Assembly: GCF_947492455.1 (NCBI RefSeq)
Contig: NZ_CANLNB010000002.1
Coordinates: 558,001-622,000, forward strand
DNA length: 64,000 nucleotides
Source of the DNA: an uncultured Aliiroseovarius sp.
GTDB lineage: Bacteria > Pseudomonadota > Alphaproteobacteria > Rhodobacterales > Rhodobacteraceae
Direction: 5' to 3'
A program made the translations under genes and the position numbers. This document shows, one piece after another, positions 10,756 through 19,279 of this stretch. The first letter of the stretch is position 1; each line of letters opens with the position of its first letter. A model generated the notes under the pieces. That model searched no databases, was not told where the DNA came from, and saw only the letters and a program-made list of their open reading frames with translations.

Positions 10756-11898
10756 TTACAACGGCTCGATATCCCCTTGCGCCCGCCCTGCGTGGAACTC
10801 AGCCTCCCACGCGTCAAAGCGCCCTTCGGAGATCGCATCGCGCATCCCCTGCATAATCTCTTGGAAGTAATGCAGATTGTGCCAGGTCAGCAGCATGCCC
10901 GAGATCATCTCGTTCGAGCGGAACACGTGGTGCAGATAGGCACGCGAGTAGTTCGCACAGGCCGGACAGGTGCAGTTTTCGTCGATCGGACGCGGATCAT
11001 CTTGGTGCCGGGCGTTCTTGATGTTCATAACCCCCATGCGGGTCCAAACCTGACCCGTGCGCCCCGAACGAGACGGCAGCACACAGTCCATCATGTCCAC
11101 ACCGCGCTTCACGGCCCCCACAATGTCATCCGGCTTGCCCACGCCCATCAGATACCGCGGCTTGTCTTCCGGCAGATAGCCGGGCGCATAGTCGAGACAA
11201 TCGAACATTGCCTCTTGCCCCTCGCCTACGGCCAGGCCGCCAATGGCGTAACCGTCGAACTCGATCTCGCGCAGGGCTTGAGCTGATTCCTCGCGCAGAT
11301 CGGCCTCAAGCCCGCCCTGCATGATGCCGAAGAGCGCATATCCCGGACGATCCCCAAACGCATCGCGCGAGCGCTGCGCCCAGCGCATCGACAGGCGCAT
11401 GCTTTCGGCAATCCGTTTGCGGTCGGCCGGCAGCGCGGGGCATTCGTCAAAGCACATTACGATGTCCGACCCCAGAAGCTTCTGGATCTCCATCGAGCGT
11501 TCCGGCGTCAGTTCGTGCTTGGACCCGTCGATATGCGATTTGAAGGTCACGCCCTTCTCGGTCAGCTTTCGCAGACTTGCCAAAGACATAACCTGAAACC
11601 CGCCACTGTCCGTCAGGATCGGCTTGTCCCAGTTCATGAACTTGTGCAGCCCACCCAGCCGGTCGATCCGTTCTGCCGTCGGGCGCAGCATCAGATGATA
11701 GGTGTTGCCCAGCAGAATATCCGCGCCTGTCGCGGCAACGCTTTCGGGCATCATCGCCTTCACAGTGGCCGCGGTCCCCACAGGCATGAAGGCAGGCGTA
11801 CGAATGTCGCCACGCGGCGTGTGAATCACCCCGGTACGCGCGCGCCCATCGGTTGCGTTCAGCGTATACGAAAACTTTGTCGTGCTTTGATCAGTCAT
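10756..11898 (-). CDS. tgt: tRNA-guanine(34) transglycosylase
   Basis: [46 protein letters not shown]. Confidence 0.97.
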   Translation of the reverse strand: MTDQSTTKFSYTLNATDGRARTGVIHTPRGDIRTPAFMPVGTAATVKAMMPESVAATGADILLGNTYHLMLRPTAERIDRLGGLHKFMNWDKPILTDSGGFQVMSLASLRKLTEKGVTFKSHIDGSKHELTPERSMEIQKLLGSDIVMCFDECPALPADRKRIAESMRLSMRWAQRSRDAFGDRPGYALFGIMQGGLEADLREESAQALREIEFDGYAIGGLAVGEGQEAMFDCLDYAPGYLPEDKPRYLMGVGKPDDIVGAVKRGVDMMDCVLPSRSGRTGQVWTRMGVMNIKNARHQDDPRPIDENCTCPACANYSRAYLHHVFRSNEMISGMLLTWHNLHYFQEIMQGMRDAISEGRFDAWEAEFHAGRAQGDIEPL

Positions 11899-11952
11899 GG
11901 CCGAGATGTGGCCCAACACGGCCCGAAAGCCAAGGGCTATTGTCAGATCACC

Positions 11953-12216
11953 CTACCCTTCAGGCGGTGTTTCCCCGTCATCTCCACGTGCAATGGCAGC
12001 CATGATATCAGCATCTTCGGCCAACCGCTGAGCCAGACGCTCCAACCTGCGACTGGTGATCATCAGCTCGGTCATGATGATCGGATCCAGATGCGTAGCG
12101 AAGTCATAGGTGAAATCCTGCACCATTCGCGCCGCATCGGAAAGCTGTGCGATCCGGTCTTTCGCGCCCTCCCGCTCCGGGAAGCCTTCACTCTCCGCGG
12201 TCATAGCGCCACGCAC
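11953..12216 (-). CDS. Hypothetical protein, 87 aa
   Basis: ORF MRGAMTAESEGFPEREGAKDRIAQLSDAARMVQDFTYDFATHLDPIIM...; intergenic-consistent placement. Confidence 0.55.
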   Translation of the reverse strand: MRGAMTAESEGFPEREGAKDRIAQLSDAARMVQDFTYDFATHLDPIIMTELMITSRRLERLAQRLAEDADIMAAIARGDDGETPPEG

Positions 12217-12455
12217 CCCTTGTCGATCCCCTCACCCAAAATGGGCACAGCCCCACAGGGGCCGTGCACCAGAGACTGACCCGCAACTATGGCGAAATTT
12301 GGCCCCCACTTCGTCAATATAAAGCTGTATTTGTGGTAACCTCCCCCGCACCTTACGGTGGTTTTTTGCGGCATTTTTTATTGTCTTTCACTGCCCCTCT
12401 GGACCTCGCGACACGAGAACCCTATATGTTCGCTCAGGATTAGAGCGAGACCAGC

Positions 12456-12821
12456 ATGACCGATACAGCCGACACTCGGATCGAAGGGGAACCCCTGATC
12501 AAACCGTCCAGCGTAGAGCACCCGCTTTATGACGCGGTGGTCGAGGCCTGCCGCACCGTCTATGACCCGGAAATCCCGGTAAATATCTTCGATCTGGGCC
12601 TCGTCTACACGATCGAGATCAACGACCAGAACGAGGTCGACCTGATCATGACCCTGACCGCCCCCGGCTGCCCCGTTGCGGGCGACATGCCCGGCTGGCT
12701 GGTCGAAGCGATCGAGCCCGTCGCAGGCGTGAAGCAGGTGAATGTCGAACTGACATGGGAGCCGCCCTGGGGCATGGAAATGATGTCTGACGAGGCGCGG
12801 CTGGAGCTGGGCTTCATGTAA
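12456..12821 (+). CDS. sufT: SUF Fe-S cluster assembly protein, DUF59/MIP18 family
   Basis: CRTVYDPEIPVNIFDLGLVYTI, LTAPGCPVAGDMP motifs. Confidence 0.85.
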   Translation: MTDTADTRIEGEPLIKPSSVEHPLYDAVVEACRTVYDPEIPVNIFDLGLVYTIEINDQNEVDLIMTLTAPGCPVAGDMPGWLVEAIEPVAGVKQVNVELTWEPPWGMEMMSDEARLELGFM

Positions 12822-12863
12822 GCCCTCACCCGGTGCAACTTCTGTCGACGCAGATCGGCCCAG

Positions 12864-12893
12864 CGCAACCCAATCGGGTTGCGTTTTTCGTTT
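12864..12893 (+). terminator. Unit 1 of the array also resembles an intrinsic terminator for sufT
   Basis: CGCAACCC-AATC-GGGTTGCG followed by TTTTTCGTTT. Confidence 0.5.
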
Positions 12894-12973
12894 CGCAACC
12901 CTTTTCGGGTGCAGATAGAGCAACGCAACCTAAAAAGGTTGCATTATATCATTCGCAACCTATTATGGTTGCA
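12864..12973. promoter_or_regulatory. Array of four 20-bp inverted repeats CGCAACC-N6-GGTTGCR at exact 30-bp period
   Basis: Units begin 12864, 12894, 12924, 12954; linkers are each 10 bp; last unit ends 2 bp before ATG 12976. Confidence 0.9.
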
Positions 12974-12975
12974 CC

Positions 12976-13629
12976 ATGAGCAAAACCCTATCCCATATCG
13001 CCGTCCTGACGGGGGACATCATCGGCTCGACCCAAATGCCGCCTGAGGATCTGGAACGCGCCTTCGACGCGCTTTCCGCCTCGGCCGAGGTTCAGGCCGA
13101 TTGGCACGGAGAGAGCCTCCACTTCACCCGCCAACGCGGGGATGGATGGCAGGTACGCCTTGCACGCCCGGAACTGGCGTTGCGCTCCGCCCTCGCCTTT
13201 CGAGCTGCATTGAGGTGTGAAGGCAAAGAGTTTTCGACAATTATGGCGGTGGCGGAGGGTGTGGCACCTCCTCCTTCCCCAGATAGCGATCTAAACGCGT
13301 CCTCAAGCAATGCCTTTGTGCTGAGTGGTCGCATTCTCGACCAACTAAAAGGAACTCACCTCAAACGGCAAATGCGACATTCGAGGCTCGGCGGCATCGG
13401 TGCGGCTTTTGCCCTTGCTGATCATATCTCTCAAGACTGGACACCAGCCCAAGCATCCGCAGTGCTGCCAATGTTGACGACGGGTAGAATGCCAACTCAT
13501 TCTGAGACTGCCCGCATGCTGAACAAATCCCGTCAGGCTGTAAGTAAAGCTTTAGAAGGAGCTGGGCTTGAAGCCATTGTCATCGCATTGACAGCGATCG
13601 AAATCAAAGATGAGGCCCATGATGATTGA
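12976..13629 (+). CDS. SatD-like protein with C-terminal HTH
   Basis: N-term IAVLTGDIIGSTQMPPEDLERAF (SatD-like GDIxxS motif); C-term PTHSETARMLNKSRQAVSKALEGAGL HTH. Confidence 0.7.
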   Translation: MSKTLSHIAVLTGDIIGSTQMPPEDLERAFDALSASAEVQADWHGESLHFTRQRGDGWQVRLARPELALRSALAFRAALRCEGKEFSTIMAVAEGVAPPPSPDSDLNASSSNAFVLSGRILDQLKGTHLKRQMRHSRLGGIGAAFALADHISQDWTPAQASAVLPMLTTGRMPTHSETARMLNKSRQAVSKALEGAGLEAIVIALTAIEIKDEAHDD

Positions 13630-14329
13630 AACCTTCACAGCCCTCCTCTTCGCCCATGTGCTTGCTGATTTTGTCTTTCAAACCAATTGGATCACCGACA
13701 ACAAACGGCGCCCCCAAGTCCTGTTTTTGCACGCGTTTATCGTCCTTGTCACCGCACAAGCCGCGCTGGGCACCTACGACGCGCCCGAACTGCTCGTCCT
13801 CGCCCTCGCGCACCTAATCATCGACGCGGTGAAGTCATTTGGCGGATTTCGGAAGCTCTCGGGCTTTCTTTGGGATCAGGCCGCGCATCTTGTGACCATC
13901 ATCGCCGTCGCAGCCTATGCCCCGACGCTCTGGGGCACATGGCCAGACACCGCCTTGCCCCTCATGGCCGTGGCCGCAGGCGCCATCGTCGCCACCCGCG
14001 CCGGCGGATTTGCCATCGGGCTCCTTATGCAGCCCCATTCCCTACGCATTCGAAACAACGGGCTGAAGGGCGGCGGCTGGACCATTGGCATTCTGGAACG
14101 CGGGCTAGTCTTCGTTCTGATCCTTGCCGACCTGCCCCTCGGCGTGGGCTTTCTGGTCGCCGCCAAATCCATCCTGCGCTTCGGCACGGCCAGCCGCGAC
14201 CAGCGCACCGCCGAATATGTGATCATCGGCACGCTCGCCAGTTTCGGCTGGGCCATCCTTGCAGGTTTTGCCACTCAAGCCCTGCTTTCGCTTCTGCCCC
14301 CGCTTGAGATTGCCGCATGGCTTCCCTAA
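13619..14329 (+). CDS. DUF3307-like integral membrane protein
   Basis: MIETFTALLFAHVLADFVFQTNWITDNKRR...LFLHAFIVL...LALAHLIIDAVK; several TM segments; start overlaps satD-like stop. Confidence 0.8.
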   Translation: MMIETFTALLFAHVLADFVFQTNWITDNKRRPQVLFLHAFIVLVTAQAALGTYDAPELLVLALAHLIIDAVKSFGGFRKLSGFLWDQAAHLVTIIAVAAYAPTLWGTWPDTALPLMAVAAGAIVATRAGGFAIGLLMQPHSLRIRNNGLKGGGWTIGILERGLVFVLILADLPLGVGFLVAAKSILRFGTASRDQRTAEYVIIGTLASFGWAILAGFATQALLSLLPPLEIAAWLP

Positions 14330-14358
14330 ATTAGGGATAAGCGACAAGGATCACAGAC

Positions 14359-14751
14359 ATGTTCGGTATTCCCGGCAAATCACCCATCACCATGACCCCA
14401 GCGGCCGAGGCTCAGATTGCCCGGCTGATGGAGAAAGACGGCCACAAGGGCCTACGCATCGGCGTCAAGAAAGGCGGCTGTGCGGGGATGGAATACACGA
14501 TGGATTACGTGGACGAGGTCGAACCCCATGACGAGGTCGTCGAACAGGGCGATGCCCGCGTGATGATCGCCCCGATGGCGCAGATGTTCCTGTTCGGGAC
14601 CGAAATCGACTACGAGGTCTCGCTTCTGGAAAGCGGCTTCAAGTTCAACAACCCCAACGTGACCGAGGCCTGCGGCTGTGGCGAGTCGATCAAGTTCGAC
14701 GATACCCTCTCGGCCGCGCCCACCGACCTGAACGCGCCTCCCAAATTCTAA
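14359..14751 (+). CDS. sufA: Iron-sulfur cluster assembly accessory protein, HesB/IscA/SufA family
   Basis: GVKKGGCAGMEYTMDY...CGCGESI conserved cysteines. Confidence 0.88.
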   Translation: MFGIPGKSPITMTPAAEAQIARLMEKDGHKGLRIGVKKGGCAGMEYTMDYVDEVEPHDEVVEQGDARVMIAPMAQMFLFGTEIDYEVSLLESGFKFNNPNVTEACGCGESIKFDDTLSAAPTDLNAPPKF

Positions 14752-14764
14752 GCACGCCCAAGCG

Positions 14765-14844
14765 CACGCATTTTCTTGTCCTAAATATCCCGGGGGAGCG
14801 CGCAGCGCGGGGGCAGCGCCCCCAGGCTCACGCAGTGAGCCACC
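14765..14844 (+). repeat. Dispersed 3'-end intergenic repeat, copy B
   Basis: CGCATTTTCTTGTCCTAAATATCCCGGGGGAG...GGCTCACGCAGTGAGCC. Confidence 0.75.
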
Positions 14845-14851
14845 GAAAGGC

Positions 14852-15769
14852 TCAACTTCCCGTCTGCGCCATTAGGTGCAGATACGTCTCGTCAAACCGC
14901 TTCTTCATATGATCACCCGCCAAGATCACCTGCCCAGATCCGCGCGGGGCCACATTGGTGTCGTGGTTGGGGTTAAAGAACATCGGGACCGAAATCCGTT
15001 CATCCCCTGATCCAACCACACGGTGCAAGGTGGCCCTTACACGGCCCTCCGTCCACATCTCCAGCATCTCGCCGAAATTGATGACGAAGTCACCCAGCGG
15101 CGCATTGACCGGAAGCCAGTCACCACCCGCCCCCAGCACCTCCAACCCGGCCACGCCGTCTAACGCCAGAAGCGTCACGCAGCCGTAATCCGTATGCGCG
15201 GCGATGCCGAAATCCTTATCCCCGGCCCAGCCCGGTCGCGGTGGATAATAGTTCCCACGCAGCAGCGCCATGGGGCGGGTGAAGGCTGCGTCGAAATAGG
15301 TCTCATCCTCGCCAATCGTGGCAGCAATCCCACGAAGCACCCCCATCGCAACGCCCAGCGCCTTCGCATAGTAGGCCTGAATGACTGTGCGAAAGCCCTC
15401 CAGCTCGGGCCATTGGTTGTCGCCATAGACCGACAGGTTCAGCGCACGAAGCGGGTCATTGGAAGCAAGTTCAAAACCGCAATCGAAGACCTCTTTGAAA
15501 TCGGGGTTTGCCTCGGGATCTACTTGTTCGCTTCCCGCAGCCCCCCAACCGCGATTGGCCCCTGTCTTGGCCATATTGACCGCGTCCTTCACATCCTTGG
15601 GCTGATGAAAGAACTTCCGGTACATCGCGATCGTTTCAGACAGCTCATCTGTGCTGATCGCCGTGTTGTGCACGGTCAGGAAACCCACTTCCTGCACCCC
15701 GCGCAACAGCTCGGCCATCGTGGCGGGGTCGCGGGCATCAATCAGGGCAGCGTCCAATCTGGGGATCAT
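14852..15769 (-). CDS. Isopenicillin N synthase-like 2OG-Fe(II) oxygenase
   Basis: GFLTVHNTAIS, HTDYGCVTLLALD, LHRVV motifs. Confidence 0.9.
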   Translation of the reverse strand: MIPRLDAALIDARDPATMAELLRGVQEVGFLTVHNTAISTDELSETIAMYRKFFHQPKDVKDAVNMAKTGANRGWGAAGSEQVDPEANPDFKEVFDCGFELASNDPLRALNLSVYGDNQWPELEGFRTVIQAYYAKALGVAMGVLRGIAATIGEDETYFDAAFTRPMALLRGNYYPPRPGWAGDKDFGIAAHTDYGCVTLLALDGVAGLEVLGAGGDWLPVNAPLGDFVINFGEMLEMWTEGRVRATLHRVVGSGDERISVPMFFNPNHDTNVAPRGSGQVILAGDHMKKRFDETYLHLMAQTGS

Positions 15770-15900
15770 CGGGGACCTCGTGAATAAACTTGTCCGCTTC
15801 TACAGCACACTCCCCACGGTTCAACGGCAAAATAGCCGCAGGGCTTGACGCCCCGCGCGCCGCAATGGAAAACGGACCGAACAAGACGAGGGAGATCGAC

Positions 15901-16647
15901 ATGCGGCGGAAACTGGCAGCAGGCAATTGGAAAATGAACGGCCTGCAGGGCAACCTGGCCGAGCTGGACGCGCTGGCGCAGGGCTTCGGGGAGGCCAATT
16001 GCGATATCCTGATCTGCCCCCCTGCCACATTGATCCACCGTGCAGCCTCGGCCAGCGGCGACATCATCGCCATCGGCGGGCAGGATTGCCACGCAGCAGA
16101 AACCGGGGCGCATACGGGCGACATCTCGGCCCAAATGCTGAAGGACGCGGGCGCGAGCTATGTGATCCTCGGGCATTCGGAACGCCGTGAAGATCACCAC
16201 GAAAGCGATACAGACGTGCGCCAGAAAGCCCGCGCAGCCATTGAGGCCGGCCTGAAGGCAGTGATCTGCTGCGGCGAAAGCCTGGAAGAGCGCGAGGCGA
16301 ACAACACGCTCGACATCATCGGCGGTCAACTGGCGGGCTCGATCCCGGATCAGGTGACAGCCGAGAACCTGATTGTCGCCTATGAACCTATTTGGGCGAT
16401 TGGCACCGGCAAGGTGCCCACGCTGGATCAGATTGGCGAGGTGCATGACTTCATCCGTGATCGTCTGGTCCGCCGCTTTGGCGATGGCGTCGGCCTGTCG
16501 ACCCGGATCCTTTATGGTGGCTCGGTGAAGCCCAGCAACGCGGCCGAGATCTTTGGTGTCTCGAACGTAGACGGCGCGCTTGTCGGCGGGGCCAGCCTGA
16601 AGGCCGAGGATTTTGGCCAGATCATCACGGCGTTGTCCGCAGCCTGA
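15901..16647 (+). CDS. tpiA: Triose-phosphate isomerase
   Basis: [44 protein letters not shown]. Confidence 0.97.
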   Translation: MRRKLAAGNWKMNGLQGNLAELDALAQGFGEANCDILICPPATLIHRAASASGDIIAIGGQDCHAAETGAHTGDISAQMLKDAGASYVILGHSERREDHHESDTDVRQKARAAIEAGLKAVICCGESLEEREANNTLDIIGGQLAGSIPDQVTAENLIVAYEPIWAIGTGKVPTLDQIGEVHDFIRDRLVRRFGDGVGLSTRILYGGSVKPSNAAEIFGVSNVDGALVGGASLKAEDFGQIITALSAA

Positions 16648-16670
16648 TCCGCGACACACATCAGATGTCC

Positions 16671-16697
16671 AAGCCCCGGCCCTCGCGCCGGGGTTTT
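16671..16697 (+). terminator. Rho-independent terminator after tpiA
   Basis: AAGCCCCGGCCCTCGCGCCGGGGTTTT. Confidence 0.75.
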
Positions 16698-16720
16698 CGT
16701 ATCTTGACAGACTTGCCCTT

Positions 16721-16744
16721 ATATTTAACATCGCAATTAAATAT
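16721..16744. promoter_or_regulatory. Inverted repeat ATATTTAA-N8-TTAAATAT upstream of PLP decarboxylase
   Basis: Perfect 8-bp arms, 8-bp spacer, ends 15 bp before ATG. Confidence 0.5.
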
Positions 16745-16758
16745 CGCAGGAGCCCCCG

Positions 16759-18156
16759 ATGAACTACGATGATCTGGCCGACTGGCAAAAACGCGCCGCC
16801 GATTGGGCACGCGACTATCATGCAGGCCTGCGTGATCGCCCGGTGCGCCCGGACATTGCGCCAGGGGAGTTTCTGTCCAAGATCGAAGCCCCTGCCCCCG
16901 AAGCCCCCGAAGCGATCGAGACCATTTTCGACGATTTCACCCGGCTTGTGCCCGACGCCATGACCCATTGGCAGCACCCGCGTTTCTTTGCCTATTTCCC
17001 GGCCAATGCGGCCCCTGCCTCGATGCTGGCCGAGCAACTGGCCAACGCCATGTCCGCCCAAGCCATGCTGTGGCAAACCGCCCCCGCCGCCAATGAGATG
17101 GAGGATCTGGTGATCCGCTGGCTGCGCGACGGGCTTGGATTGCCGGAAGATTTCACCGGCACCATCCATGACAGCGCGACGACTGCAACGTTCTCGGCAA
17201 TCACCACGATGCGCGAGCTGGCGCTGGACCACACGGGCATCACCAAAGGCCTGTCGGGCGCGCCGCAGCTGCGCATCTATGCCAGCGCGCAGACCCATTC
17301 CAGCGTCGACAAGGCGGTGCGCCTGTCGGGGATCGGGCAGGACAATCTGGTGAAAGTGCCCACCATTCCCGGCCACCCCACATGGTCGATGGACCCCGAG
17401 GCGCTCGACCGCCTGATCCGCGAGGATATTACTGCCGGGCGCAAGCCAGCGGGCGTCGTGCTTTGCGTCGGCGGCACTTCGATTGGTGCATGCGATGACA
17501 TTGCGGCCTGCATCAAGGTGGCCCGCAGCCACGGGCTGACGGTGCATGTAGATGCGGCGTGGGCCGGGTCCGCCATGATCTGCGAGGAATTCCGGAATCT
17601 GTGGGCCGGGATCGAGGATGCCGACAGCATCATCTTCAACCCGCACAAATGGCTGGGCGCGCAGTTCGATTGCGCCGTCCAGTTTTTGCGCGACCCCGGC
17701 CCGCAAATCGGGGCGATGGGTCTGCGCCCGGAGTACCTGAAGACGCAGGGCGCGGATGAGATCGTGAATTACAACGAATGGACCCTGCCCCTTGGCCGCC
17801 GCTTTCGCGCATTGAAAATCTGGTTCCTACTGCGGGCCGAGGGCCTGTCCGGCCTGCGCACCCGCATCCGCAATCACGTCGCTTGGGCGAACGAAGCGAG
17901 CAAGGCCATCTCCGCCCTACCCGGGTTCGAGATCACCACGCCCCCGATCCTGTCGCTGTTCTCTTTCCGCTTTCAAGACGACGCCAAAACCGCCGAGTTG
18001 TTGGAGCGCGTGAACCGCGATGGGCGCATCTATCTGACCCAGACACATCACGACGGACAATTCGTCATTCGCGTTTCTGTAGGACAGTTCACCTGCACGC
18101 GAGAGGACGTGATGACTATCCCAGACGTGCTGTCCGAACTCGCGCACGATCTGTAA
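16759..18156 (+). CDS. Pyridoxal-dependent (group II) amino-acid decarboxylase
   Basis: HVDAAWAGSAMICEEFRNLWAGIEDADSIIFNPHKWLG PLP-Lys motif. Confidence 0.92.
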   Translation: MNYDDLADWQKRAADWARDYHAGLRDRPVRPDIAPGEFLSKIEAPAPEAPEAIETIFDDFTRLVPDAMTHWQHPRFFAYFPANAAPASMLAEQLANAMSAQAMLWQTAPAANEMEDLVIRWLRDGLGLPEDFTGTIHDSATTATFSAITTMRELALDHTGITKGLSGAPQLRIYASAQTHSSVDKAVRLSGIGQDNLVKVPTIPGHPTWSMDPEALDRLIREDITAGRKPAGVVLCVGGTSIGACDDIAACIKVARSHGLTVHVDAAWAGSAMICEEFRNLWAGIEDADSIIFNPHKWLGAQFDCAVQFLRDPGPQIGAMGLRPEYLKTQGADEIVNYNEWTLPLGRRFRALKIWFLLRAEGLSGLRTRIRNHVAWANEASKAISALPGFEITTPPILSLFSFRFQDDAKTAELLERVNRDGRIYLTQTHHDGQFVIRVSVGQFTCTREDVMTIPDVLSELAHDL

Positions 18157-18302
18157 GGTCAGGAAATCTTTACATTTTCGTGAATATACTCTATCCTATA
18201 GAGGCTGGTGTCACGGGCATCTGACATTTTATTGACCAAAGCCCGGCACACCTAAGCCTGTATCGCCCCTTATATTAGAGGCAAGCGAGAGAGGGTATTC
18301 AC

Positions 18303-19037
18303 ATGGATCGTTTCCGTGAACATTTTCTGGGCCGCTACACTGAAAACCTGTCGGACAGCTGTACCGCCCATCACACTGACACTCTGCCCGAGCGTCATGG
18401 TTTCGGGCAGCACTTCACCTATCACGAATACGTGGCCGATGGGGTCGTGCATGGGCTGGGGGTGATCGCTGCGTTGATCGGGTCGATCACCTTGATCCTT
18501 TGGGCCTCGGGCGACGCACCAATGGGGCATCTGCCACCGCTTTTGGTCTATGGCATCGGGATGGTCGCCAGCTTTGGCCTGTCCGCGGCCTACAACATGA
18601 CCCTGCACACATCTGCCCGTTCCGTCCTTCGCCGCTTTGATCATGCGGCGATTTTTCTTTTTATCGCGGCGACCTATACGCCCATCGCCCTGATCGGGAT
18701 CGGAGGGACCACCGGCTTGGCCTGGGCCGCCCTTATCTGGACGGTGGCGCTATTTGGCATGACGCTGAAGCTTTTCTTCCTGTGTCGGTTCGAACGCACG
18801 GGCTTCATGCTGACCTTGATGCTGGGCTGGATGGGCGTTCTGATGATCGGTCCTCTTCTGGCCAGCGTCAGCCTTGGGGTGCTGATCCTTTTGGTGGGTG
18901 GGGGGTTCCTGTTCACCATCGGCACGCTGTTTCACCTGCGCGAGCATTGGCCTTTTAACCGGGCGATCTGGCATGTTCATGTGCTTCTGGGGGCCGCGGC
19001 GCACTACGCCGCCGTCGTGATGGTGGCGTGGTCCTGA
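18303..19037 (+). CDS. Hemolysin III/PAQR family membrane protein
   Basis: EYVADGVVHGLGVIAALIG, seven hydrophobic segments, terminal HVLLGAAAHYAAVVM. Confidence 0.88.
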   Translation: MDRFREHFLGRYTENLSDSCTAHHTDTLPERHGFGQHFTYHEYVADGVVHGLGVIAALIGSITLILWASGDAPMGHLPPLLVYGIGMVASFGLSAAYNMTLHTSARSVLRRFDHAAIFLFIAATYTPIALIGIGGTTGLAWAALIWTVALFGMTLKLFFLCRFERTGFMLTLMLGWMGVLMIGPLLASVSLGVLILLVGGGFLFTIGTLFHLREHWPFNRAIWHVHVLLGAAAHYAAVVMVAWS

Positions 19038-19145
19038 CCACTTCCTCACCACCCGATTGGGTTCAGAAAGCGGCATATTGAATGACGCAAACGGAATAGA
19101 ATCCCCGGCTTTCGTCTTCGATAGTTAACACTGTGGAGGAACCCT

Positions 19146-19232
19146 ATGGATCGACTGGATTGGAAAATCTCGCTCGTTGTGCGCACCATTGGCGCCGAGC
19201 GTGGTCGTGCAGCACGTGGCCGCCCCTGCTGA
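19146..19232 (+). CDS. Candidate 28-aa small ORF upstream of mttB-like gene
   Basis: GGAGGA RBS then ATG; MDRLDWKISLVVRTIGAERGRAARGRPC*. Confidence 0.4.
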   Translation: MDRLDWKISLVVRTIGAERGRAARGRPC

Positions 19233-19279
19233 TGTCATTTCTCAGAAATTGACACGACAGCAGGAAGGACATCCCACAT

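Noticed and set aside
12864-12973. CRISPR array interpretation of the 30-bp periodic repeats
   Set aside because: Linkers are only 10 bp, repeats are internally palindromic with variable centres, and no cas genes are nearby.
15766-17706. 646-aa minus-strand ORF opposite tpiA and the PLP decarboxylase
   Set aside because: Antisense open frame typical of GC-rich codon bias; opposite two clearly conserved genes and without recognisable domains.
18303-19037. Virulence role for the 'hemolysin III' protein
   Set aside because: Family name only; PAQR-like membrane proteins are widespread and no toxin context is present.
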